Assembly (NCBI GenBank): GCA_035525055.1
Contig: DATLEZ010000078.1
Coordinates: 1-53,522, forward strand
DNA from: DATEEG01 sp035525055
Lineage (GTDB): Bacteria > Actinomycetota > Acidimicrobiia > Spongiisociales > ZC4RG35
Direction: 5' to 3'
Length of the DNA stretch: 53,522 nt
The notes under the pieces were generated by a model that had not been told where the DNA came from, made no database searches, and saw nothing but the letters and a program-made list of their open reading frames with translations. Positions 23,301 to 31,623 of the stretch are shown here, piece by piece. The stretch's first letter is position 1. Each line of letters begins with the position of its first letter. The position numbers and the translations under genes are program-made.

Positions 23301-24745
23301 AACGGGTCCGTCACTTCATCGCAGGTGAGTTCGTCGACTCCCAGAACGGAGCCACATTCGAGTCGGTCAGCCCGATCGACAACCAACCGATCGCCGAGGT
23401 CGCCGAAGGCACGGCCGTTGATGTCGATCGGGCGGTGGTCGCCGCTCAAGGTGCGTTCGATGGTTGGGCCCGGACGAGCCCCACGGCCCGCAAGCAGATC
23501 CTCTTGAAGGTGGCCGACGGAATCGAGGCCAATGCCGCTGAGCTGGGTGAGTGGGAAACCCGGGACATGGGAAAGCCCATTTCCGACTCACTGGGCAAGG
23601 ATGTCCCCAGAGCCGCTTACAACTTCCGGTTCTTCGCCGACTACGCCGAGCACGTCGGGGGCAAGGCCTTCGACAAGGCGTGGGACAAAACCTTTGGTTA
23701 CGAGCTACGGGAGCCGATCGGGGTGGCAGCCGCCATCTCCCCCTGGAATTTTCCGTTGATGCTGCTGAGCTGGAAGGTGGCTCCGGCCTTGGCCTTCGGT
23801 TGCACGGTGGTCGCCAAACCCGCCGAGCAGTCACCGATAACCGCTTCCATCCTCGCCAGGATCTGTGCGGAGGCAGGGATGCCCGACGGCGTGTTCAACG
23901 TCGTCCAGGGTTTCGGACCTGAAGCTGCCGGCGAGGCCCTTACTCGCCATCCGGGAGTGGCGGCCATCACTTTTACCGGTGAGTCCAATACCGGCAAGGC
24001 GATCATGGCCGCAGCTGCCCCGGGACTGAAGAAGCTCTCATTCGAGCTGGGCGGGAAGTCGGCTTCGATTGTGCTTGGAGACGCCGACATGACCGAAGCT
24101 GTCGCCGGATCGCTGCTCGGAGTCTTTCTAAACCAGGGCGAGATATGCCTTGCCGGCTCGCGGATCCTGGTCCATCGTCCGGTTTACGAGGAGTTTTGCG
24201 CCCGCTTCGTGGAAGGCGCCGAAAGCTGGACGATCGGCCACCCGCTGGATCCGGCCACCCGGGTCGGCCCCCTGGTGTCGATCGAGCACATGGAAAAGGT
24301 CCTCTCCTACATCGACCTGGCCGAGAAGGAGGGCGCCAAGAAGCTCACGGGTGGACACCGGATCACCGATGGCGACCTGGCCAAAGGCAACTACATCGCT
24401 CCTACCGTTTTCGCCGATGTCGACAACTCGATGCGGGCCACCCGTGAGGAGATCTTCGGACCGGTGGCAGTGGTGATGCCCTTCGACGAGGTCGACGAAG
24501 CGATCGCCATTGCCAACGACTCGCCCTACGGGCTGGCGGGCATGGTCTGGACCAAGAACCTCGACACAGCCCACCATGTCGCCCGCGAGGTCAAGACCGG
24601 GACGATGTGGGTCAACTGCTTCTTCGTCCGCGATCTTCACCTCCCCTTTGGCGGTTACAAGGACTCGGGTATCGGTCGGGAAGGCGGCGAGTATTCATAC
24701 GAGTTCTTCACCGAGTCCAAAGCCGTGGTCATCAAGTTCGCCTAA
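23297..24745 (+). CDS. dmpC: 2-hydroxymuconic semialdehyde dehydrogenase
   Basis: 482 aa from the ATG at 23297 that overlaps the tautomerase stop. Aldehyde dehydrogenase residues are Asn151 (PWNFPL), Glu250 (FELGGKSAS) and Cys284 (NQGEICLAGSR). It should oxidise the ring-cleavage semialdehyde with NAD+ to 2-hydroxymuconate. A longer frame upstream overlaps the tautomerase in another frame and is not supported. Together with the tautomerase, decarboxylase, hydratase, aldolase and DmpF it completes the oxalocrotonate branch. Confidence 0.93.
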   Translation: MKRVRHFIAGEFVDSQNGATFESVSPIDNQPIAEVAEGTAVDVDRAVVAAQGAFDGWARTSPTARKQILLKVADGIEANAAELGEWETRDMGKPISDSLGKDVPRAAYNFRFFADYAEHVGGKAFDKAWDKTFGYELREPIGVAAAISPWNFPLMLLSWKVAPALAFGCTVVAKPAEQSPITASILARICAEAGMPDGVFNVVQGFGPEAAGEALTRHPGVAAITFTGESNTGKAIMAAAAPGLKKLSFELGGKSASIVLGDADMTEAVAGSLLGVFLNQGEICLAGSRILVHRPVYEEFCARFVEGAESWTIGHPLDPATRVGPLVSIEHMEKVLSYIDLAEKEGAKKLTGGHRITDGDLAKGNYIAPTVFADVDNSMRATREEIFGPVAVVMPFDEVDEAIAIANDSPYGLAGMVWTKNLDTAHHVAREVKTGTMWVNCFFVRDLHLPFGGYKDSGIGREGGEYSYEFFTESKAVVIKFA

Positions 24746-24757
24746 GCGATTGATGGA

Positions 24758-25126
24758 TTGAAGGTGCGCGTATCAGCCGGTCCCCTTGCAGATATCTCCG
24801 AGACCCAATGCCAGCCGATCGGCAACGGGCAGGCGGTGGTGGTGCGGGTCAACGGTGAGGTGGTCGCCTTTCCAAACCGCTGCCTCCACCAGAATTCGCC
24901 ACTGGAAGGGGGGCTCGTGCTCAACAACACGCTCATCTGCCCATTTCACTTCTGGCGTTACCGACTGCCCGCCGGTCGCCACGTCGGTACAGACGTCCTC
25001 CTGCCCCGCTTCCCGGTCGAGACGGTGAATGGCGAGGTGTTCGTTGAAGTTCCCGATCCCGAACCCACGATCTCGATCCGGGAGATGCTCCTCAGACACG
25101 CCAGGGAATGGAAGCCGGGATCGTGA
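24758..25126 (+). CDS. Rieske-type ferredoxin
   Basis: 122 aa, or 120 aa if a GTG at 24764 is used instead of the TTG at 24758; GGA just upstream slightly favours the GTG. The cluster motif is NRCLHQNSPL followed by LICPFHFWRYRL, the CxH and CxxH pair of a [2Fe-2S] Rieske protein. It probably delivers electrons to the Rieske oxygenase on the minus arm, about 14 kb away but under the same predicted regulator. A reductase partner is not in the window. Confidence 0.88.
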   Translation: MKVRVSAGPLADISETQCQPIGNGQAVVVRVNGEVVAFPNRCLHQNSPLEGGLVLNNTLICPFHFWRYRLPAGRHVGTDVLLPRFPVETVNGEVFVEVPDPEPTISIREMLLRHAREWKPGS

Positions 25127-25761
25127 TCAGCGCTGTCGTGTGGGACATGGGTGGAGTGTTCCGGCGCTATTTCACCGAGCCGATGGTCGATATCGGAAGG
25201 GCCCGGGGCTGGCCGCTGGAACGGCTGCCGCTCGGGCCCACCGGACCGGTCGACGACCCTGACTATCGGGCGATGACCGAAGGACTGATCGAGGAGTCTC
25301 TGTATCTGGAGCGCCTTCGTCAGCGTCTGTCCGACGCTGGAATCGCCTTCGACCCGATGACCGACATCGACTGGGACGGGGAGGAGAGGCCCGTGGTCTG
25401 GGAAGCTATTCGCGTAATCGCCGCCTCACCACTGTTCCAGGCAGTCCTCACCAATGACGCCAGCAAGTGGATGGGGGAAGATTGGTGGCACACCTGGGAG
25501 CCGGCGAGGTATTTCGATGTTGTGATCGATGTCGCCTCCCTTCCGTTTCGCAAGCCCCGACCCGAGCCTTACCTGGAGGTGATCGAGCGCACCGGTTTCG
25601 CTCCTGATGAGTGTGTCTTCATCGACGACATGCCGGTCAACTGCCGGGGAGCCGAAGCAACCGGGATGCATAGTGTCTGGTTTGACGTTCTCGACCCCGA
25701 TCAGAGCGTGGCGTCTCTGCTGAAGATGATCGGCTACGAACCTGGCAAGGAACTTTTATGA
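25123..25761 (+). CDS. HAD superfamily hydrolase (subfamily IA), second copy
   Basis: 212 aa from a GTG overlapping the ferredoxin stop (GTGA). An ATG at 25108 is an alternative. Motif I is VVWDMGGVF, motif II AVLTNDASKW, motif III RKPRPEPYLEV, motif IV CVFIDDMPVNCRGAEA. The motif I Asp-x-Gly-Gly and the end SVWFDVLDPDQS resemble the HAD at 8562, so each arm carries a related hydrolase. The reaction is unknown; phosphatase or dehalogenase chemistry would fit. Confidence 0.83.
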   Translation: MISAVVWDMGGVFRRYFTEPMVDIGRARGWPLERLPLGPTGPVDDPDYRAMTEGLIEESLYLERLRQRLSDAGIAFDPMTDIDWDGEERPVVWEAIRVIAASPLFQAVLTNDASKWMGEDWWHTWEPARYFDVVIDVASLPFRKPRPEPYLEVIERTGFAPDECVFIDDMPVNCRGAEATGMHSVWFDVLDPDQSVASLLKMIGYEPGKELL

Positions 25762-26630
25762 GCTACACACGGCCGACAGGGGTCCTCACGTTGGTTGGCG
25801 CCCAGGCGGCGTTGACTGCCGCCATCGCCGAAGCGCGACGATTGGAGGTGGCTGTGGTCGTCGTCGTCACGGATCCGTCGGGCCAGGTGTTGGCTAGCGC
25901 CCGGATGGATGGGGCACCGATGCTGTCGATCGGGGTGGCCAGCGACAAGGCTTGGACAGTGGCGGCATTTGGTCAGCCGACAGAGTGGTGGACGAAGGCA
26001 ATCGAGGCCGAACCGGCTCTGGCGGCCCTGGGGAAAGGGAGACCGCTGATGCCGGTGCCCGGCGGGGTGCCGATCATCTCGGAGGGCGGGATGGTGGGAG
26101 CGATCGGGGTCTCCGGGGCCGGCTCCGACCAGGATGCCCAGGTCGCCGAGGCCGGCGCCCGGGGCACCGGAGTCATGACCATCGCCGCGATTGAAGATCG
26201 CATCCGCCGCTACTTCGACGCCTGCAATGCCGCCGACGCCGCGGGTATCGCCTCGCATTTCACTCCCGATGCAGTCCACTACTTTCCTCCCGGCATGTAC
26301 GGGGGGCCGTTCGTAGGTGCCGAGGTGATCGCCGAGCGATGGATCAAGGCCGTCGCCGACCTCGGATCGATCTGGACCGTCGATCAAGTGATCGCCGATC
26401 CGGCCTCGGCCCGGGCGGTGATCGAGTGGAGCCACTTCAAGACCAAGCAAGGCAAGGTCCTGCGAGGGGACGAATGGTACCGGTTCGACCCCGGCACCGG
26501 GCTAATTGCCGAAATTCGTGCGTACTACGCCTCCCCCCAACACCCTGGCCTCGACCAACTAGAACTCGGCGGCTTTGACTACGAGGCGCGCGGCTATCCC
26601 CTCCAGCCACCCTTCCAGCGGAAGGCTTGA
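25758..26630 (+). CDS. GlcG/HbpS-like domain fused to a SnoaL-like domain
   Basis: 290 aa. Residues 8-137 form a GlcG/HbpS (DUF336) domain, with VVVVVTDPSGQVLASARMDGAP, ASDKAWTVAAFG and GGVPIISEGGMVGAIGVSGA. Residues 143-290 form a SnoaL/NTF2-like domain with IRRYFDACNAADAAGIASHFTPDAVHYFPPG and VIEWSHFKTKQGKVLRGDEWYRF. HbpS relatives bind heme or corrinoids; SnoaL-like proteins isomerise or hydrate small ring compounds or act as binding pockets. The fusion in an aromatic operon suggests a shared ligand. Coupled by ATGA to the HAD and by TGA overlap to the next gene. Confidence 0.82.
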   Translation: MSYTRPTGVLTLVGAQAALTAAIAEARRLEVAVVVVVTDPSGQVLASARMDGAPMLSIGVASDKAWTVAAFGQPTEWWTKAIEAEPALAALGKGRPLMPVPGGVPIISEGGMVGAIGVSGAGSDQDAQVAEAGARGTGVMTIAAIEDRIRRYFDACNAADAAGIASHFTPDAVHYFPPGMYGGPFVGAEVIAERWIKAVADLGSIWTVDQVIADPASARAVIEWSHFKTKQGKVLRGDEWYRFDPGTGLIAEIRAYYASPQHPGLDQLELGGFDYEARGYPLQPPFQRKA

Positions 26631-27790
26631 TGGAGCGAAGCACCGACCGGATCATCACCACACACGTCGGCAGCTTGGCCCGGCCCCATCCCCTGCTCGA
26701 GACGATGCGGGAGAAGGAACACGGGCGGACTTACGACCGCCGGCTCTTCAAGCAGCAAGTTGCCGATGCGGTGAATTCGGTGGTGGCCGATCAGGCTGCA
26801 GCCGGGCTCGACGTGGTCACCGACGGTGAGCAAGGCAAAGCAAGTTTCTTCACTTATGTGGTGGAGCGGCTCGACGGTTTTTCCGCCGCCGAAGGCGATC
26901 CGGTTCTACCTGAATCCTGGAAACGAGAGATCGAAGCGTTTCCTGAGTATTACCGCTCGTATTTCGGGAAATACACCGAGACCGTTGTCCCTTTGCGGGT
27001 TATGGCATGCGTGGGCCCGGTCGCCTATCGGGGCCACGAGGCTATCGCCACCGACATCGCCAATCTCCGCGCGGCTCTGGCCGCAGTCGAGGTGACCGAA
27101 TCGTTTATCCCGTCGACCAGCCCCCGGGGATTCGGTCGCAATTCCTTCTACCCCACCGACCGGGACTATTCGGTTGCGGTGGCCGAAGCGCTGCGCGAGG
27201 AGTACCTAGCCATCGTCGAGGCCGGGTTCCTGCTGCAGATCGATGACCCCTGGCTGATCGAGATCCTGACCGGCGGGCCTGGAAGCGACCTCACCGAGAA
27301 CCGGCGTCTGGCCGAAGAGCACATCGAGATCCTCAACCACGCTCTGCGCGGCATCCCGGCCGACCGGATTCGGCTCCACACCTGTTACGGGCTCAATGCC
27401 GGACCCCGGATCCATGACCTCCCACTGAAGGAGATCGCCCCGTTGATGCTTCGCATCAACGCCGGTGCCTATTCCTTCGAAGTCGCCAATGCGCGTCACT
27501 ACCACGAGTGGGCAATCTGGAAGGACCTCCGGTTGCCGGATGGCAAGGTGCTCATTCCGGGTTTCCTGGGCCACGCGACAAGCTACGTGGAGCATCCGGA
27601 GTTGATTGCCGACGGGATCTGCAACTACGCCTCCCTGGTCGGTCGTGAAAACGTGCTTGCCGGAGCCGACTGCGGTTTCTCTTCGAGAGCCAGCTTCGCC
27701 CCCGAGGTACACCCGTCGATCGTGTGGGAAAAGTTCCGGGCCCTCACTGAGGGAGCCGAGATAGCGACAAGGCGACTATGGGCCGGCTGA
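26630..27790 (+). CDS. MetE-like zinc-dependent methyltransferase (cobalamin-independent synthase C-terminal fold)
   Basis: 386 aa, about half the length of full MetE, with only the catalytic barrel. It starts RIITTHVGSLARPHPLLE and keeps the zinc-site pattern: His-x-Cys in IRLHTCYG and the later Cys in AGADCGFSSR. DVVTDGEQGK is the usual substrate loop. Short MetE-like proteins act as methyl or alkyl transferases on thiols. In this cluster it could take a methyl or other group released from an aromatic ether, but the acceptor and donor are unknown. ATG 26630 follows GGAAGG; a TTG one codon earlier is equally possible. Confidence 0.82.
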   Translation: MERSTDRIITTHVGSLARPHPLLETMREKEHGRTYDRRLFKQQVADAVNSVVADQAAAGLDVVTDGEQGKASFFTYVVERLDGFSAAEGDPVLPESWKREIEAFPEYYRSYFGKYTETVVPLRVMACVGPVAYRGHEAIATDIANLRAALAAVEVTESFIPSTSPRGFGRNSFYPTDRDYSVAVAEALREEYLAIVEAGFLLQIDDPWLIEILTGGPGSDLTENRRLAEEHIEILNHALRGIPADRIRLHTCYGLNAGPRIHDLPLKEIAPLMLRINAGAYSFEVANARHYHEWAIWKDLRLPDGKVLIPGFLGHATSYVEHPELIADGICNYASLVGRENVLAGADCGFSSRASFAPEVHPSIVWEKFRALTEGAEIATRRLWAG

Positions 27791-27831
27791 AGCGGCCTGG
27801 TGTCGTAGACCAGTTGGCCCAGGCGCCTAGG

Positions 27832-28245
27832 TCACACCCAGACCGTCACGATTACAGCCACGATCGAATACGCGATGATCGCGTTGATCCCGTTGATCAA
27901 CCAGTACGAGCCACCCTTTTGCTCGTAGATCTGGACGACGAGGGCGCCGATCACGCCAAAGCCGACTCCAAGCAGGATGCCCAGAACCAGTCCGTCGGCC
28001 AGGTCGGTGGCCCCGACCGCCCGTGCCAGCAAGGCGATGACGATCGTTGTGACGAAATAGCCCATGAAGGTCGGGATCAGAAGTGTCACGAGGGGCGGGC
28101 CGTCGCCGGGAGTCACCTTGGCCGCCCGCATCCAGGCTTTGCTCAGCGGTGGCACCGAGTACCAGATTGCGCTGAACACAAACCAGGCAACCGTTGCCAC
28201 GATGACCGCAAGCCAGTTGAGATCACCCAAAAAGTCAAGAACCAA
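27832..28245 (-). CDS. DUF1761 family membrane protein
   Basis: 137 aa with four hydrophobic segments. WLAVIVATVAWFVFSAIWYSVPPLSKAWM at the N-terminus and the central TFMGYFVTTIVIALLARAVGAT fit the DUF1761 family. Function unknown. The gene converges on the MetE-like gene and marks the right border of the catabolic island. Confidence 0.83.
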   Translation of the reverse strand: MVLDFLGDLNWLAVIVATVAWFVFSAIWYSVPPLSKAWMRAAKVTPGDGPPLVTLLIPTFMGYFVTTIVIALLARAVGATDLADGLVLGILLGVGFGVIGALVVQIYEQKGGSYWLINGINAIIAYSIVAVIVTVWV

Positions 28246-28372
28246 GTCGTCTTCTCCTCGCTATCAAGCCACGCCCCGAACCCCGCCGCAATCGGCGAAA
28301 CTGTACAGCCGGGTCCCGAGCGCGGCGTCCATATGGTTGTATCCCTCGAAGTCAGAATCAGCAGGGATTTGG

Positions 28373-28927
28373 ATGATCTATGTGGCGCTCCTCCGGGGCA
28401 TCAACGTCGGTGGCAAGAACAAGGTCGACATGCGCAAGCTCAAGGCGACGTTCGAGGAGTCGGGCATGAGCGATGTCACTACCTACATCAACTCTGGCAA
28501 CGTGGTGTTCAGGGATAATCGTCGCAAATCTCCCAGGATCATGTCGGTTCTCGAGGAGTCCATCGCCGCCGACATCGGGCTGCAGATCAAAGTCCTGGTC
28601 CGTGACCTTCCCGCCATCAGGAAGGTGATCAAAGCGCTACCTGACACCTGGACAACCGACGCCACCATGAGGTGCGACGTCATGTTCCTGTGGGAAGGCT
28701 TCGATCAAAAGGACGTTCTCAAAGAGTGGAGGATCAAACCTGAGATCGAGGACGTCGTCTATGTCCCCGGGGCGGTCATCTGGCGCATCGACCGGTCGAA
28801 TCAGAACAAGAGCAGGATGACCAAAGTGGTCGGCACCGACCTCTATAGGGCAATGACAATCCGCAACAGCAAAACGGTCCGCAAACTGGCCGAGATGATG
28901 GAGTCGACCGGGGGTTCGAAAGCATGA
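28373..28927 (+). CDS. DUF1697 family protein
   Basis: 184 aa. It begins MIYVALLRGINVGGKNKVDMRKLKATF, the hallmark of DUF1697, and continues with YINSGNVVF and the C-terminal LYRAMTIRNSKTVRKLAEMM. Function is unknown for the family. A longer upstream frame exists but family similarity starts at this ATG, which has AGGGA about 6 bases before it. The stop overlaps the next start by 4 bases. Confidence 0.9.
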   Translation: MIYVALLRGINVGGKNKVDMRKLKATFEESGMSDVTTYINSGNVVFRDNRRKSPRIMSVLEESIAADIGLQIKVLVRDLPAIRKVIKALPDTWTTDATMRCDVMFLWEGFDQKDVLKEWRIKPEIEDVVYVPGAVIWRIDRSNQNKSRMTKVVGTDLYRAMTIRNSKTVRKLAEMMESTGGSKA

Positions 28928-30288
28928 CGACGCGCGGACGCAGCGGTCGTCCTCAGACCCTCTACGCCGAAACCAACCTCGGTTACGTGGGATATCAGGT
29001 CATCGGTGAAGGCGAACGGGACATCATGTTCATCACGGGAGCCTTGAGTAACGCCGACGCCATTTGGGACGAACCATCGGCGGCTCGCTTCTTCGATCGG
29101 CTCGCCAACATGGGCCGCGTCATTCGCTACGACATGCGGGGATCAGGAGTGTCGGACCCGGTGCCCAACCGGAACATGTGGATGACGATCGAGGAGAACG
29201 TCGACGACGTCCGCGCCGTTCTCGACGCCGCTGGATCCGATCAGGCTGTTATCTACGGGGACACCGAAGGTGGGCTGTCGGGGATGATGCTGGCCGCCAC
29301 CGACCCTGAGAGAGTCAGCGCCCTGGTACTCGTCAACGCCGTGCCCCACCTGCTCCGGGAGGACGACTATCCGATCGGGGCCCCTCTCCAAGCAGCCGAC
29401 GCCCTGTCGAAGCAATACGTCGCCCAGCACGGCACCACCTCCGACATGCTGGAGTTGACCGCCCCGAGCGTCGCCAACGATCTGCGCTTTCGCAACTGGT
29501 GGACGAGGTACCAGCGCATGTCGGTTCCGCTCGGGCTCGTGAAGACGACATTCGACTGGTTCGCCGAGGTGGATGTGAGGGCAGCCCTGCCCCTCATCAC
29601 CGTGCCGACCCTGGTGGTGGCACGCCGGGATGCGAAATTCCACCGCCTCGCCTTTGGCGAGTACATCGCCAAGAATATCTCGGGCGCCGAGCTTCGGATC
29701 GTCGAAGGCGCCGACACTCTCCCGTTCCACGCCGGAGACTTCGGACCAACCCTCGACAGCGTGGAAGAGTTCCTGACGGGTCGGAAGGAATCTTCCCGGG
29801 CAGATCGAGTACTGGCGACGGTTCTCTTTACCGACATCGTCGGGTCCACCGCCTTGGCCTCGACCCTGGGCGATGTTCGCTGGCTCGACCTTCTCGAAGA
29901 GCACAACCGCATCGTGCGCGCCCAGCTCGAGAGGTTCCGGGGCAAGGAGATCAAGATGACCGGCGACGGGTGCGTGGCCACCTTTGACGGTCCCGCCCGG
30001 GCCGTTGCCTGCGCCCTGGGAATCGTCGAGCAGGTGTCGGCGATCGGCCTCGAGCTCCGGGCGGGCATTCATACCGGAGAAGTCGAGCTCAGGGGAGGCG
30101 ACATCGGCGGGGTCGGAGTCCACATCGCCTCAAGAGTGATGAGTCAGGCCGAAACCGGCGGCATCCTCGCCTCGGGGACCGTCAAGGATCTCGTGGTCGG
30201 CTCTGGCATCGACTTCATCCCCTGCGGCTCGTTCGATCTCAAAGGAGTGCCGGGCAACTGGCAGCTCTACGAACCTAAGGTTCGTTGA
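28924..30288 (+). CDS. Alpha/beta hydrolase fused to a class III nucleotidyl cyclase domain
   Basis: 454 aa. Residues 15-285 form an alpha/beta hydrolase fold; the nucleophile elbow reads YGDTEGGLSG, with Thr in place of the usual Ser. Residues 295-450 form a class III cyclase domain: VLFTDIVGST with the first metal Asp, KMTGDGCVATFDGP with the second, and GVHIASRV near the transition-state Arg. This hydrolase-cyclase layout is common in actinobacteria. The nucleotide product (cAMP or cGMP) is not settled by inspection. It is coupled to DUF1697. Confidence 0.9.
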   Translation: MTTRGRSGRPQTLYAETNLGYVGYQVIGEGERDIMFITGALSNADAIWDEPSAARFFDRLANMGRVIRYDMRGSGVSDPVPNRNMWMTIEENVDDVRAVLDAAGSDQAVIYGDTEGGLSGMMLAATDPERVSALVLVNAVPHLLREDDYPIGAPLQAADALSKQYVAQHGTTSDMLELTAPSVANDLRFRNWWTRYQRMSVPLGLVKTTFDWFAEVDVRAALPLITVPTLVVARRDAKFHRLAFGEYIAKNISGAELRIVEGADTLPFHAGDFGPTLDSVEEFLTGRKESSRADRVLATVLFTDIVGSTALASTLGDVRWLDLLEEHNRIVRAQLERFRGKEIKMTGDGCVATFDGPARAVACALGIVEQVSAIGLELRAGIHTGEVELRGGDIGGVGVHIASRVMSQAETGGILASGTVKDLVVGSGIDFIPCGSFDLKGVPGNWQLYEPKVR

Positions 30289-30310
30289 GATCGCAATCCC
30301 GGAGGAAGCC

Positions 30311-30667
30311 ATGTCAACCGAGGTAGAGGAATATCTGGCGGCCGTGCCCGAGCCGTCCCGCACCGCACTCGAGTCTCTTCGCCAGACGATCAGAGAGGTC
30401 GTGCCCGAGGCCACCGAGGCGATCAGCTATCAGGTCCCCACGTTCAGGTTTCAGGATCGCCCGCTGGTCGCGTTCGGCGCCACGGAAACCGGCTGCACGT
30501 TCTATGTGATGAGCACGAACGTTTTCAATGCGTTCAAGGAGAAGGTGAAGGAATTCAAGACGGGCAAGGGGTCGATCCGCTTCCAACCCGACAAGTTGAT
30601 TCCCGCCGAGATTGTCCAGAACATCGTCAAGGCCCGCATTTCCGAGAACACCGGGATGTACCGCTAG
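30311..30667 (+). CDS. DUF1801 (YdhG-like) family protein
   Basis: 118 aa with VEEYLAAVPEPSRTALESLRQTIREVVPEATEAISY, the family start, and a C-terminal GKGSIRFQPDKLIPAEIVQNIVKAR. Function unknown; the fold is related to iron chaperone frataxin-like proteins in some annotations. A GGAGGAAG site precedes the ATG. The 3' end overlaps the convergent gene by 4 bases. Confidence 0.87.
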   Translation: MSTEVEEYLAAVPEPSRTALESLRQTIREVVPEATEAISYQVPTFRFQDRPLVAFGATETGCTFYVMSTNVFNAFKEKVKEFKTGKGSIRFQPDKLIPAEIVQNIVKARISENTGMYR

Positions 30668-31344
30668 TCCTGCTCGGAGCTGAGGTCCCGGTCTTCCATC
30701 TCCCAGGCGTGGTCCATGACGTGGTGGGCGATGCGCCGGATCAGGAACTGGATCGGCCAACTGCGGGCCGCCTTGCCCTCGGCGTTGTAGGCCCGGATGG
30801 CGTCGAGTGTCGCCTCCCGATGGTCGGCCCGGCCGTCGGGGCTGAGCATGAGCTCGCGCGGAGTGCGGACCTCGACCTTGCGGGTGAACTGCTCGGGTTC
30901 GTTGAGATGGACATGTCGGATGAGATCGTCGCGGGTCCAACCGCCGCCGCGGGGTCCGGGCCGAAGGTCAGCCGAGACCCGCCCGGCGGTCGCGTCGAAA
31001 TAGCTCCAGCATGCCCGGAGCAGGGCGAGCCGCCGCTTCAACTCGGCCGGCGACAGCACCTCCCGCTCGATCTCGGAGGGGACGTGGGCGATGCCCCAGT
31101 AGTCGGCCGAGCCGGACCCGGTGACGCGCTCCACGATCTCGACGTCGCGGTGGAGCGTGAACTTCTTGGCCATGCCAGCGAGCTTGGCAACCCCGACGTA
31201 ACGCGGCAGGTACGACGCGAGCTTCTCGATGGCGAGGTCATCGGTCTTGCCCCATCGGTCAAGCCCCGGCCAGTCCATGGCCCCCGCCACAACCCGGCAC
31301 TGCTTCTTTCCAACCTCCAGGACCACACGCAGCTTCTCGCCCAT
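30664..31344 (-). CDS. Two-domain protein with C-terminal DinB-like helical bundle
   Basis: 226 aa. The N-terminal 75 residues (GEKLRVVLEVGKKQCRVVAGAMDWPGLDRWGK) are a small domain of unknown kind common in actinobacteria. The C-terminal half has the DinB-like histidine set: LIRHVHLNE near residue 155 and AHHVMDHAWEMEDRD near residue 210. DinB-like proteins are metal-binding four-helix bundles, often thiol-dependent transferases. The substrate is unknown. Confidence 0.72.
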   Translation of the reverse strand: MGEKLRVVLEVGKKQCRVVAGAMDWPGLDRWGKTDDLAIEKLASYLPRYVGVAKLAGMAKKFTLHRDVEIVERVTGSGSADYWGIAHVPSEIEREVLSPAELKRRLALLRACWSYFDATAGRVSADLRPGPRGGGWTRDDLIRHVHLNEPEQFTRKVEVRTPRELMLSPDGRADHREATLDAIRAYNAEGKAARSWPIQFLIRRIAHHVMDHAWEMEDRDLSSEQD

Positions 31345-31401
31345 GTCGGGAGCCTATCCGTCCCCCAATTCGGTGGTTCGGTTGTCCCCCCGCCTGTTTT
31401 T

Positions 31402-31619
31402 TGTCCCCCTGCTTGCGGGGGGACCGCACGGCCGTCAGGCCGGGCGAGGGGGGTGATCGGCAACCCCCACCGGCAGGTGAACCATCTGGACCGGGCCGGT
31501 TCGTCTGGAGAAGAATCGAGACGAACCGGCGGCGGTTTGTGGTAGGAATGCGTCCGGAGTTCGCGCACCCCCCTCGATCGCCCAAAGCGGCGATCGGTCC
31601 CCCCGCAAGCAAGGGGACA
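31402..31619. repeat. 218-bp inverted-repeat element (MITE/REP-like)
   Basis: The outer 25-base arms (31402-31426 and 31595-31619) match at 24 of 25 positions as reverse complements. A second block (GAGGGGGGTG-type) is also mirrored inside, and the centre is a perfect 12-bp hairpin, GCCGGTTCGTCT at 31495-31506 paired with 31519-31530 across a 12-base loop. Almost the whole element is thus self-complementary. No transposase is present. It lies between two gene 3' ends. Open frames across it are artefacts of the GC-rich repeat. It could be a non-autonomous transposable element or a bidirectional structured RNA/terminator. Confidence 0.75.
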
Positions 31620-31623
31620 GTCG

